A stretch of 44,047 nt of DNA from Thermoanaerobacteraceae bacterium (GTDB lineage Bacteria; Bacillota; Thermoanaerobacteria; Thermoanaerobacterales; UBA4877): positions 1 through 44,047 of the forward strand of contig JASEJQ010000015.1 in assembly GCA_030016635.1 (NCBI GenBank), in the 5' to 3' direction. The notes beneath the pieces are model-generated. The model was not told the DNA's origin, did not search any database, and was given only the letters and a program-made list of their open reading frames with translations. Both the position numbers and the translations under genes were made by a program. Below are positions 31,178 through 37,594 of this stretch, one piece after another (position 1 is the first letter of the stretch; every line of letters begins with the position of its first letter).

Positions 31178-32223
31178 CAGCAGCACCTCTCATTTATAAG
31201 TTTTCTCACGTCATCCATCAGGGCTGCAGGTACCGGAAGGTCCTTCATGCTCACAAGGCCAGGCCCTGCATTGATGACATGGGGTATCATGTTCACAGCC
31301 ATGGCCATCGTCCCTATACCTCCCGGTATCTCAGGCTTTATGGCTAAGTTTATGTTCGGCGTACCCTCTATGTTGATATAGTCACCGGTGTCCACATTCT
31401 CCAGTTCTGGGTGTATCTGCTGCGGGTGCTCTAATACTATCACCGGCTCACCCTTCCTGTATCCTATCCCTATATGCCTGCAGCCAGCCACCTGGCCAGG
31501 CTCCACCTTCACATACTGCGTCTCCCTGTACGTATTGGAAATGATGGGCTCGCGGGTCTGACTTATCTCATCTATGCCCAGGCCCAGTGCCTCTGAAATC
31601 ATAGTGATGGACTCATTAAAGCCAATGTGTCCCACTATGCTCCCATCTTCAAGGCCCTTGTTAAACTCAGCCACAGTTGTACCTACCCCCTGGGTCTTCA
31701 TGACGGTTGATCCAAAGGGTGAAAGGTCGTTTACCCTGCGTGCTGTTATCTTCTTTATGTCCATACATACGCCGCTCAGGGCTATGATCAGGGTATCCAG
31801 CACAAACCCCGGATTTATCCCTGTACCCAGCACCGTAACCATACCCTCCCTGGCAAGTCTGTCAATCTCTGCCGCTATCTCAGACTCACCATACCACGGA
31901 TAGGCCATCTCCTCTGCGGTGGTTATGACGTTTTTGCCGCTTTCTATTATTTTACGGATCTGAGGGTATACCTCCCTGGTAAATGAGGAAGTCGCCAGCA
32001 GGACTATGTCTGCATCCCTCCTTAATACCTCATCCGCATCGTTGGAAACAATGATCCCGGTCTTTTTGTTGAGCTCTAAGACGTCGCCTATGTCCTTGCC
32101 GCTCCTCTCCGGCCTGGCCTCTATGGCTCCCACAATCCTGAACCCCTTTTTATTTAATATCATTCTTGCCATGCCTGTACCCATGGCACCCAGACCCCAT
32201 ATGATAACCCTTATATCTTCCAT
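31177..32223 (-). CDS. ord: 2,4-diaminopentanoate dehydrogenase
   Basis: A 348-residue NAD(P)-dependent enzyme. The dinucleotide motif is GLGAMGTGMA at residues 10-19. Later motifs typical of the dihydrodipicolinate reductase-like fold include TSSFTREVYPQI, the TAEEMAYPW loop and LGTGINPGFVLDT. It deaminates 2,4-diaminopentanoate to 2-amino-4-ketopentanoate. It is the first gene of the six-gene transcript, starts 42 or so bases after a predicted sigma-54 transcription start, and has GAGAGGAG as its ribosome binding site. Confidence 0.95.
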   Translation of the reverse strand: MEDIRVIIWGLGAMGTGMARMILNKKGFRIVGAIEARPERSGKDIGDVLELNKKTGIIVSNDADEVLRRDADIVLLATSSFTREVYPQIRKIIESGKNVITTAEEMAYPWYGESEIAAEIDRLAREGMVTVLGTGINPGFVLDTLIIALSGVCMDIKKITARRVNDLSPFGSTVMKTQGVGTTVAEFNKGLEDGSIVGHIGFNESITMISEALGLGIDEISQTREPIISNTYRETQYVKVEPGQVAGCRHIGIGYRKGEPVIVLEHPQQIHPELENVDTGDYINIEGTPNINLAIKPEIPGGIGTMAMAVNMIPHVINAGPGLVSMKDLPVPAALMDDVRKLINERCC

Positions 32224-32275
32224 ATCCTATCTCCTCTCACGATTTAGATTAAACAAATATATCCGTAATACTATT

Positions 32276-32291
32276 AGCAAACTTCATGCCA
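32276..32291 (-). promoter_or_regulatory. Sigma-54 promoter of the ord operon
   Basis: On the minus strand TGGCATGAAGTTTGCT matches the -24/-12 consensus TGGCACG-N4-TTGCW, with the GG and GC elements at the correct 12-base distance. The -12 GC is 54 bases before the ord start codon. The same sequence with two changes precedes orr. Confidence 0.85.
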
Positions 32292-32334
32292 CGCCATCAT
32301 GCAGCTAAATCACTGCTTTACAGGGCACTGCATG

Positions 32335-32350
32335 TGCAAAAAATTTTGCT
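32335..32350. promoter_or_regulatory. Palindromic site 1 upstream of ord (candidate activator site)
   Basis: TGCAAAAAATTTTGCT contains the inverted arms GCAAAA and TTTTGC. It lies about 45 bases upstream of the -24 element. It resembles sites at 32408-32423 and 33992-34007, and is a candidate binding site of the sigma-54 activator encoded at 34048. Confidence 0.6.
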
Positions 32351-32407
32351 CTTATTCATCTGTTTTTTAACCCATCCTCCCATTTTCGTAATGATAGCCC
32401 AATTATA

Positions 32408-32423
32408 TGCAAGTTTTTTGGCA
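32408..32423. promoter_or_regulatory. Palindromic site 2 upstream of ord (candidate activator site)
   Basis: TGCAAGTTTTTTGGCA is a 16-base near-palindrome. Its centre is 73 bases, about seven helical turns, from the centre of site 1, which puts both on the same face of the DNA. Read on the minus strand it also mimics a weak sigma-54 promoter, but the site at 32276-32291 is better. Confidence 0.5.
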
Positions 32424-32436
32424 TCAGGTTTACCAT

Positions 32437-32468
32437 ATAAAAAATCCAGGCTAATCTCAGCCTGGATT
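32437..32468 (-). terminator. Intrinsic terminator of the orr transcript
   Basis: On the minus strand ATCCAGGCT and AGCCTGGAT pair across a GAGATT loop, followed by TTTTTTAT. It separates the orr/small-gene transcript from the ord promoter. Confidence 0.9.
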
Positions 32469-32534
32469 CACTATTGTTTGGTTGAATTTATGTCACTTTT
32501 TATTCACACTATCTTTTCTTAGCCTGCAGCGGAA

Positions 32535-32771
32535 TCAGCATCTTTCAAAAAAGCCATCTCCATACATTTCCATAAGATTTTCCCTTGGGTTTCTAACCAT
32601 AAGACTGCTGCTCATCCTTTCAACTTTATTTCTGCCATAGATGATGACCCTATCATAATAATACCTTGTGAATTTTGCCAGTGATTGATTGCTTTCTATT
32701 TCGTCTATTCTATAACCAAAAAGTGGCAGACTATAATAATTGGTATGAGTCTTAATGGACTCCGAGATCAT
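32535..32771 (-). CDS. 78-residue protein in the ornithine cluster, function unknown
   Basis: A small basic protein starting MISESIKTHTNYYSLPLFGY and ending DGFFERC, with a Tyr-rich middle and a C-terminal segment rich in Met, Arg and Glu. No signal peptide or membrane segment is seen. It starts 28 bases after the orr stop, with a weak AAGG site, and is followed by a terminator, so it is cotranscribed with ornithine racemase under the sigma-54 promoter. I do not recognise the family. A regulatory or assembly role for the pathway is possible from position only. Confidence 0.55.
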   Translation of the reverse strand: MISESIKTHTNYYSLPLFGYRIDEIESNQSLAKFTRYYYDRVIIYGRNKVERMSSSLMVRNPRENLMEMYGDGFFERC

Positions 32772-32799
32772 ATACCTTATATTCTATCCTTTCCTCAGT

Positions 32800-33873
32800 C
32801 TATACCTGCGGTCTATCTAAAGATACCTCCACATATTTTGATGTCATCAGGCTGAGCATGGCACTGTACGACATGCTAAAGTCTATGATATCGCCAACCT
32901 TTACGTCTCCCGTCTCTGTGACATCGAGTAGCATGTGGTCGCTGCTCGCTCCAAGTATTTCAATCCCTTCTTGTTTTGGTATAAGTCCTTCTATGCGGCA
33001 GTCCTGCTTCCCCAGGGCAACTATAGCCCGTTTTCTAAGACCCCTGTCTTTAAATACCGGTACATTTCCAAAGGAGTCTTTACCTATCTTTCCTATGGGT
33101 ACAGAGGGTTTCACCTTTACCTCTATGACCTCGGTCTTTAAAACCATGGTGTCCTGAGAGAGATATGCTATAGCTTCGTCATTGGTAGAGTCGGTACCAA
33201 GGAGTATCCCCTCTCCAATCCTTAGTTGGTTTACCCCCCTGGCCAGGCTATCTTCACTCATAAGCTTAAGTGTGGCCGTACTGCCACCAGATATGGTATT
33301 CATCTTTATACCATAGACCTTTTCAATTTCATCAGTAATCTCTACAAGCAGTTTTGTATTCTCATAGGTTGGCAGCACTCCTCCATAGCATCCCATGTTA
33401 GTGCCTATTCCTTCAAGCTCTATACCCGGCAGGTCTATGATTTCGCCCACTGTGTCCAGCACATCCTCCGGCATTACTCCCTCCCTCAAGTCTCCCACAT
33501 CCACCATGAGTATCACCCTATGTGTCTTACCTCTTGCATTAGCTTCTTCTGATATGGCTTTTATGACGGACACCTCGGAGTTCAGGCTGCCATCTGCCAG
33601 ATCTACCAGCTCGGGTATTTCCGAAATCATTGGTATCCTTATGAGATAAATAGGTACATTAAAGCCAGCCTCTCTAATCGCACTTATGTTTAAAAGCCTG
33701 GAATCCCCAAGTTTTTTTACCCCGCCGTCTAACATTGCCTTAACTATATCGGGTATGGCACAAACGCCCTTTGTAACTCCCATGACCTCTATACCTTTTT
33801 CTCCGCATAGTTTTACAACAATACCAGCGTTCTCCCTTATATGGTCCAAATGTACTTCTATTTTTGGATACAT
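32800..33873 (-). CDS. orr: Ornithine racemase
   Basis: A 357-residue PLP enzyme of the alanine racemase N-terminal (YggS-like/type III) fold. The PLP lysine is in VMGVTKGVCAIP (Lys35). Other marks are KLGDSRLLNI, LMVDVGDLREGV, GIGTNMGCYGG and the phosphate-binding ISGGSTATLKL. It converts L-ornithine to D-ornithine, the substrate of OraS/OraE. The start has GGGAGGAAG upstream. It has its own sigma-54 promoter, matching that of ord. Confidence 0.93.
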   Translation of the reverse strand: MYPKIEVHLDHIRENAGIVVKLCGEKGIEVMGVTKGVCAIPDIVKAMLDGGVKKLGDSRLLNISAIREAGFNVPIYLIRIPMISEIPELVDLADGSLNSEVSVIKAISEEANARGKTHRVILMVDVGDLREGVMPEDVLDTVGEIIDLPGIELEGIGTNMGCYGGVLPTYENTKLLVEITDEIEKVYGIKMNTISGGSTATLKLMSEDSLARGVNQLRIGEGILLGTDSTNDEAIAYLSQDTMVLKTEVIEVKVKPSVPIGKIGKDSFGNVPVFKDRGLRKRAIVALGKQDCRIEGLIPKQEGIEILGASSDHMLLDVTETGDVKVGDIIDFSMSYSAMLSLMTSKYVEVSLDRPQV

Positions 33874-33911
33874 TGTTCTTCCTCCCGGTATAAATATCGC
33901 CTTACCTAAGT

Positions 33912-33927
33912 AGCAATTTTCATGCCA
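33912..33927 (-). promoter_or_regulatory. Sigma-54 promoter of orr
   Basis: On the minus strand TGGCATGAAAATTGCT matches the -24/-12 consensus with correct spacing. It is nearly identical to the ord promoter. The predicted transcription start is about 28 bases before the orr ATG. Confidence 0.85.
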
Positions 33928-33991
33928 GGTATGGAGAAAGCCCTATACTGTCATGTGGATATATCTACACTGGGGTAGTACCAGTGATAAA

Positions 33992-34007
33992 TGCAAATTT
34001 TTTTGCA
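33992..34007. promoter_or_regulatory. Palindromic site upstream of orr (candidate activator site)
   Basis: TGCAAATTTTTTTGCA has perfect 6-base arms (TGCAAA and TTTGCA) around TTTT. It lies about 65 bases upstream of the orr -24 element and 41 bases after the activator gene. It is the best copy of the motif also found twice before ord. Confidence 0.65.
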
Positions 34008-34047
34008 CCAATCTGAGGTAGATATAAAAATGTGGTGACATTGCTTT

Positions 34048-35478
34048 TTACATAGAAAGCCCGTATTTTTTCATCTTGTACTGGAGTGTCTGCCTCTTTA
34101 TATTTAGTTTTTCAGCCGATCTTGTTATATTGCCGCTGCATGTCTTCAGGGTATCTATAATAATCTCTTTTTCCATCTCCTCCAGCATCTTATCCAGAGA
34201 TACATCCCCTTTGTAATCTCGGTATACGGGCATTGGGGTTTCATATTCGTCCTCATTGATTTCACCAGCAGACCTCATGTAGTCCTCAAGTATATATGCC
34301 GGAAGATGACCTACATCTATTAATTCATCACTTATGACATTCATAGCCCCCTCTATGGCATTTTCCAGCTCGCGCACGTTGCCCGGCCAGTCATAATTCA
34401 TGAACAGTTTCTTTACACCCCTGGACACCCCGCGGACGTTTTTACCCAGTTTGATGTTCAGTTTATTTATGAAGTGCCTGGTCAGTACCGGTATATCTTC
34501 TTTCCTCTCCCTTAGTGGCGGTATCCTTATATACACCACGCTCAACCGGTAAAACAGGTCTTTCCTGAGGATTCCTTTCTCCATGCTTTCCATGGGATTT
34601 TCATTGGCTGTGGCTATCACCCTGACATCCACCGGTATTACTCCAGTGTCTCCTATCCTCCTTACCAGTCCCTCCTGCAGCACCCTCAAAAGCTTGGCCT
34701 GCAGATTAGTCCCCATGGAGTTTATCTCATCTAAGAGAAGCGTACCGCCGTCGGCCAGTTCAAACAGGCCTGGCCTGTCCACTGCTCCGGTAAACCCACC
34801 CTTCACCGTACCAAACAGAATACCCTCCAGCAGGCTTTCTGGCAGTGCCGCACAGTTTTGAGTAATAAAAGCCTTTCCACCCCTGCGGCTGGCCTGATGA
34901 ATGCTTTGGGCAAACAGCTCCTTGCCGGTGCCAGTCTCACCATAGATCAGAACAGAAGATGACGTTTGAGCCGCCTTCTTCGCTATCTCAACTGCGCTCC
35001 TTATGCTTCTGCTCTCACCAATTATATCCGAAAAGCTGTACCTGGTAAGCTGCCTGTCTTGTTTTGAGGATTTATTTTTTGCGCTCTTATGGGTATATGA
35101 AACTTTCTCAGAGAGCTCCTTGAGCTTGGTGATATCCCTGGCTATCTCCACGGCCCCCACTATCCTATTATTTTTGATCAAAGGGCATGTGGTGTTGATG
35201 GTGGTTATCTCCTGACCGCGGCAATTAAAATATGTCTGCACCTTATCCACAATAGTCTCTCCCGTCTGAAGCACATGGAGCAGGGTACTGCTTCCGCGGT
35301 TTAACGATGGGAAGACCTCCATCAGATTTTTACCTATCACATTGGATGGCTCCATCATTTCAAGGCGTCCCATAGCAGCGTTATAAAACACTGTATTCCC
35401 TTTTGCATCCACAATATGAATTCCCATGTCTATCATTTCTAAGATATCCTGGGAAAAATTTTTTATCAATTTATCCAC
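34048..35478 (-). CDS. PAS-domain sigma-54-dependent transcriptional activator
   Basis: A 476-residue enhancer-binding protein. Residues 10-115 form a PAS sensor (GIHIVDAKGNTVFYNAAMG). The AAA+ domain runs about 155-385, with Walker A GETGTGKE, Walker B GGTLLLDEIN, and a Fis-type helix-turn-helix at the end (GNITRSAEKLNIKRQTLQY). The sigma-54 contact loop reads GGFTGA where GAFTGA is canonical. GTG at 35478 is chosen because GAGGAG lies 8 bases before it; the frame is open to 35487. It adjoins two sigma-54 promoters of the ornithine genes and is their likely activator, perhaps sensing ornithine or a related amino acid. Confidence 0.92.
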   Translation of the reverse strand: MDKLIKNFSQDILEMIDMGIHIVDAKGNTVFYNAAMGRLEMMEPSNVIGKNLMEVFPSLNRGSSTLLHVLQTGETIVDKVQTYFNCRGQEITTINTTCPLIKNNRIVGAVEIARDITKLKELSEKVSYTHKSAKNKSSKQDRQLTRYSFSDIIGESRSIRSAVEIAKKAAQTSSSVLIYGETGTGKELFAQSIHQASRRGGKAFITQNCAALPESLLEGILFGTVKGGFTGAVDRPGLFELADGGTLLLDEINSMGTNLQAKLLRVLQEGLVRRIGDTGVIPVDVRVIATANENPMESMEKGILRKDLFYRLSVVYIRIPPLRERKEDIPVLTRHFINKLNIKLGKNVRGVSRGVKKLFMNYDWPGNVRELENAIEGAMNVISDELIDVGHLPAYILEDYMRSAGEINEDEYETPMPVYRDYKGDVSLDKMLEEMEKEIIIDTLKTCSGNITRSAEKLNIKRQTLQYKMKKYGLSM

Positions 35479-35681
35479 ATAGCCCACTCCTCAAAACAGA
35501 TATATCTAAGTACATTATACTATAAGGAAAACGATTATATAATATATTCTTCTATGTCGCTTGTAATGAGGGCCTGAATACACCTCTACACAACCTACAT
35601 ATAAATTAATATTTACATTCATACTGTACAGGTTTATAATCAAATTACGATATCGAATAACGATAATTAAGAAAGTTTTTT

Positions 35682-35842
35682 ATGGGTATGGCCGCTTCTA
35701 TAATACTTTTCATTATAGGTCTTGGGCTCGTAATGTACTTTGCAGAAAAATTAACTTTATGGCTGCTAAAAAGGTGGGTAGGCTTACCGGAATTGTGTTT
35801 GTCGCCTCACATCTGATATTCCTGATTGGCAGTTTTATATAA
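35682..35842 (+). pseudogene. Small membrane protein gene, split by a -1 nt frameshift
   Basis: An ATG at 35682 opens a hydrophobic frame (MGMAASIILFIIGLGLVMYFAEK). It goes out of phase after the five-A run at 35755-35759. With one more A it would continue as AAKKVGRLTGIVFVASHL and end IFLIGSFI at the stop in 35840-35842, giving a protein of about 54 residues with two membrane segments. The two halves fit well together. No strong ribosome binding site is visible. The 35488-35681 stretch before it shows only AT-rich sequence. This is the second frameshift at an A5 run in the window, so an assembly error is a real possibility. Confidence 0.55.
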
Positions 35843-35847
35843 GTTAA

Positions 35848-35877
35848 ATGGGTCTGCCGGATTTTTGGCAGACCCAT
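35848..35877. terminator. Terminator between convergent small genes
   Basis: ATGGGTCTGCC and GGCAGACCCAT form a perfect 11-bp stem with an 8-base loop rich in T. It overlaps the stop codon of the minus-strand coiled-coil gene. A clear T-tract is missing on either side, so efficiency is uncertain. Confidence 0.6.
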
Positions 35878-36281
35878 TATTCCATACCTACCTTGTTTTT
35901 TATAGAAAAGATATCCTTCTCATCTTCAAACAATCTATACCTGACAAACATCATATCATTTGCAATCTTATTGAGCTTTTTGGAGTTGTGTTTTAGTGCC
36001 AGTTCTATCACACCTGTCCTATTATCTATTGTTTCCATAAGTTCTTTATGCTCTCTCGCGTGGGCTTCCTGATACGACTTCTGTACCTCTGTCAATATCT
36101 CAATATCCTTCCTCGTCTTCTCCTGGCTTATCTCTACCTTAACAAGACGTTTCTCCAGCCTCTTCTGACCATCCTTAAGCTCTGATACATCCTGCTTTAG
36201 GCCGCTGACATCATCTTTGAGCCCTTTAATATCGCCCTGCATACCCTCTAAGATGGAGAGTATTTTCTCTTCATTTGTCAT
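35877..36281 (-). CDS. Coiled-coil protein, function unknown
   Basis: A 134-residue, highly charged protein with no signal peptide. Residues 1-90 are heptad-rich (MQGDIKGLKDDVSGLKQDVS and RLEKRLVKVEISQEKTRKDI), a typical long coiled coil. The C-terminal part (LALKHNSKKLNKIANDMMFV) is also helical. Short coiled-coil proteins of this type are common next to unrelated genes in Firmicutes and no function is assigned. AAGGGGGCATAAT precedes the ATG. Confidence 0.75.
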   Translation of the reverse strand: MTNEEKILSILEGMQGDIKGLKDDVSGLKQDVSELKDGQKRLEKRLVKVEISQEKTRKDIEILTEVQKSYQEAHAREHKELMETIDNRTGVIELALKHNSKKLNKIANDMMFVRYRLFEDEKDIFSIKNKVGME

Positions 36282-36403
36282 ATTATGCCCCCTTAATTTT
36301 TATAATTAGTCGCATAATTCTCCGAATCTACATACGGATAAATTTATTATAACATATCGGGGATAATTTTTGATAAAAGTTTTTATCATACTCATTATCG
36401 AAT

Positions 36404-36443
36404 AAATGAAAGAAGAGCAGGAAAACCTGCCCTCTTTTCATTT
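36404..36443 (-). terminator. Hairpin terminator of the small membrane protein gene
   Basis: AAATGAAAGAAGAGCAGG and CCTGCCCTCTTTTCATTT form a long stem with a few mismatches around an AAAA loop. It lies 17 bases after the stop of the minus-strand gene at 36460. Confidence 0.65.
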
Positions 36444-36459
36444 ATCTATTAGTAATGTA

Positions 36460-36753
36460 TTATTTAGCCTCAGCCTTGGTTTGACTCTTGGCAATCAGAT
36501 ACCAGATGTAACCCACTACTATTGCTCCGATGAAACCTGCGATTACATTGAAGCCATATGCCATCCAGCCCCAGTTGCCCAGGATCGCATCACCGATCCA
36601 TGCGCCTATGATATGAGCTATTAGTGCTGCCCAGTATGTGCCATAAATCCTGTTTAGCTTTTCTGCATAGGTGCTGCCAGCCTTATTATTGAATATGGGA
36701 TGGAATACCAGGCTGGAGATTATGCCAACGATGAGAAGCATTACAGTATACAT
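36460..36753 (-). CDS. Small integral membrane protein
   Basis: A 97-residue protein with three hydrophobic segments (YTVMLLIVGIISSLVFHPIF, WAALIAHIIGAWIGDAILG and AGFIGAIVVGYIWYLI) and a Lys/Glu-rich tail. Glycine-rich membrane segments recall the GlsB/YeaQ/YmgE stress membrane proteins, which often accompany Asp23 family genes; an Asp23 gene lies 230 bases upstream. The ATG at 36753 follows AAAGGAGA. The match is loose, so the family remains uncertain. Confidence 0.7.
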   Translation of the reverse strand: MYTVMLLIVGIISSLVFHPIFNNKAGSTYAEKLNRIYGTYWAALIAHIIGAWIGDAILGNWGWMAYGFNVIAGFIGAIVVGYIWYLIAKSQTKAEAK

Positions 36754-36941
36754 ACTATCATCTCCTTTCATTGGCTTTATTTATCTTTTCACCTATAATT
36801 TTACTCTATACGGTGTGAAAAACAAACCTATTTTTTGACCTTTTTTGACCAATTATTGCTCCTTAAAAACCCTTGGAACCATTTTCTTTTAGTTTCTAAT
36901 TTTTTCTCTTATAATCTGACCTTTTCAAGGTATTTGTTGGC

Positions 36942-36980
36942 AAAAAAATACATGGCAGCAGGTATGCCACCATGTATTTT
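36942..36980 (-). terminator. Intrinsic terminator of the Asp23 gene
   Basis: On the minus strand ATACATGG and CCATGTAT pair (with further pairing of TGGC inside), followed by a run of T. Confidence 0.8.
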
Positions 36981-36985
36981 GTGGT

Positions 36986-37399
36986 CTATATCTCTAAAGT
37001 AGGCTCTATTACATCCTGTAGAGTGCTGTCATTAACTCCCGTTTTTGGCTCACCGGGCTGGTTTATCCCTACCACGTGGATGTTTACTCCAACCACATTG
37101 AGGCCTGTATACTTTTCCACGTCTCCCTTTATCTTTTTCTGTATGTTTTCTGATATATCAGATATGCTGTCACCATAATTCACTATTATGTTTGCGTCGA
37201 TGGTCACGTCCTTTTCATTAGACTTTACCCTTATACCTTTAGCCAAATTCTTCCTGCCGATTACTTCTGTTATGCCATCGACTACTCCGCCGCTCATGCT
37301 TGCAACACCCTTAACCTCCATAGTCGACAGACCTGCTATTGCAGCTATAACGTCATCAGCTATTTCCACCATACCTAATTCCTTTGTGTATACTGCCAC
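36986..37399 (-). CDS. Asp23/Gls24 family envelope stress protein
   Basis: A 137-residue protein with the Asp23 fold: GMVEIADDVIAAIAGLSTMEVKGVASM, read in two parts, and then VTIDANIIVNYGDSISDIS and VGVNIHVVGI. Asp23 proteins lie under the membrane, bound through the anchor AmaP, and respond to cell envelope stress. An AmaP-like gene is found at 40738. The GTG start has GGAGGA 7-8 bases upstream. The 36782-36941 stretch downstream holds only a tandem TTTTTTGACC repeat and AT-rich sequence. Confidence 0.92.
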   Translation of the reverse strand: MAVYTKELGMVEIADDVIAAIAGLSTMEVKGVASMSGGVVDGITEVIGRKNLAKGIRVKSNEKDVTIDANIIVNYGDSISDISENIQKKIKGDVEKYTGLNVVGVNIHVVGINQPGEPKTGVNDSTLQDVIEPTLEI

Positions 37400-37458
37400 A
37401 GCAATCCTCCTCTCTTTTTTATCATTTTAGCATATTTAAACAATTAAAGCAACTTTTC

Positions 37459-37530
37459 TTACTTCTCATCCTCTACGAGTTTGCGTCTCTCTTCCTCAGT
37501 ATCTTCAAGCTCCCGAACCGTTATTTGAAC
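37459..37530 (-). pseudogene. C-terminal remnant of an unknown gene
   Basis: A minus-strand frame ending in TAA at 37459-37461 reads VRELEDTEEERRKLVEDEK at its end, a Glu/Lys-rich tail that looks like real coding sequence. Upstream it is cut by a hairpin of insertion-sequence type. No source gene is recognisable. Confidence 0.35.
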
Positions 37531-37532
37531 CT

Positions 37533-37552
37533 CTCATGACTGAAGTCACGAG
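37533..37552. repeat. IS605-like end hairpin (solo remnant)
   Basis: CTCATGACT and AGTCACGAG form a hairpin with one mismatch and a two-base GA loop. Hairpins of this sequence type mark ends of IS200/IS605/IS1341 elements in Firmicutes. No transposase gene is attached here, so it would be a leftover. The identification is by resemblance only. Confidence 0.4.
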
Positions 37553-37594
37553 TGTGCGGCCAGCCACTCATCAACGGTATATCCAATCTATGTA

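Noticed and set aside
32408-32423. A sigma-54 promoter read on the minus strand (TGCCAAAAAACTTGCA)
   Set aside because: It lacks the GG of the -24 element, while a perfect site lies at 32276-32291. It fits better as a copy of the palindromic activator site.
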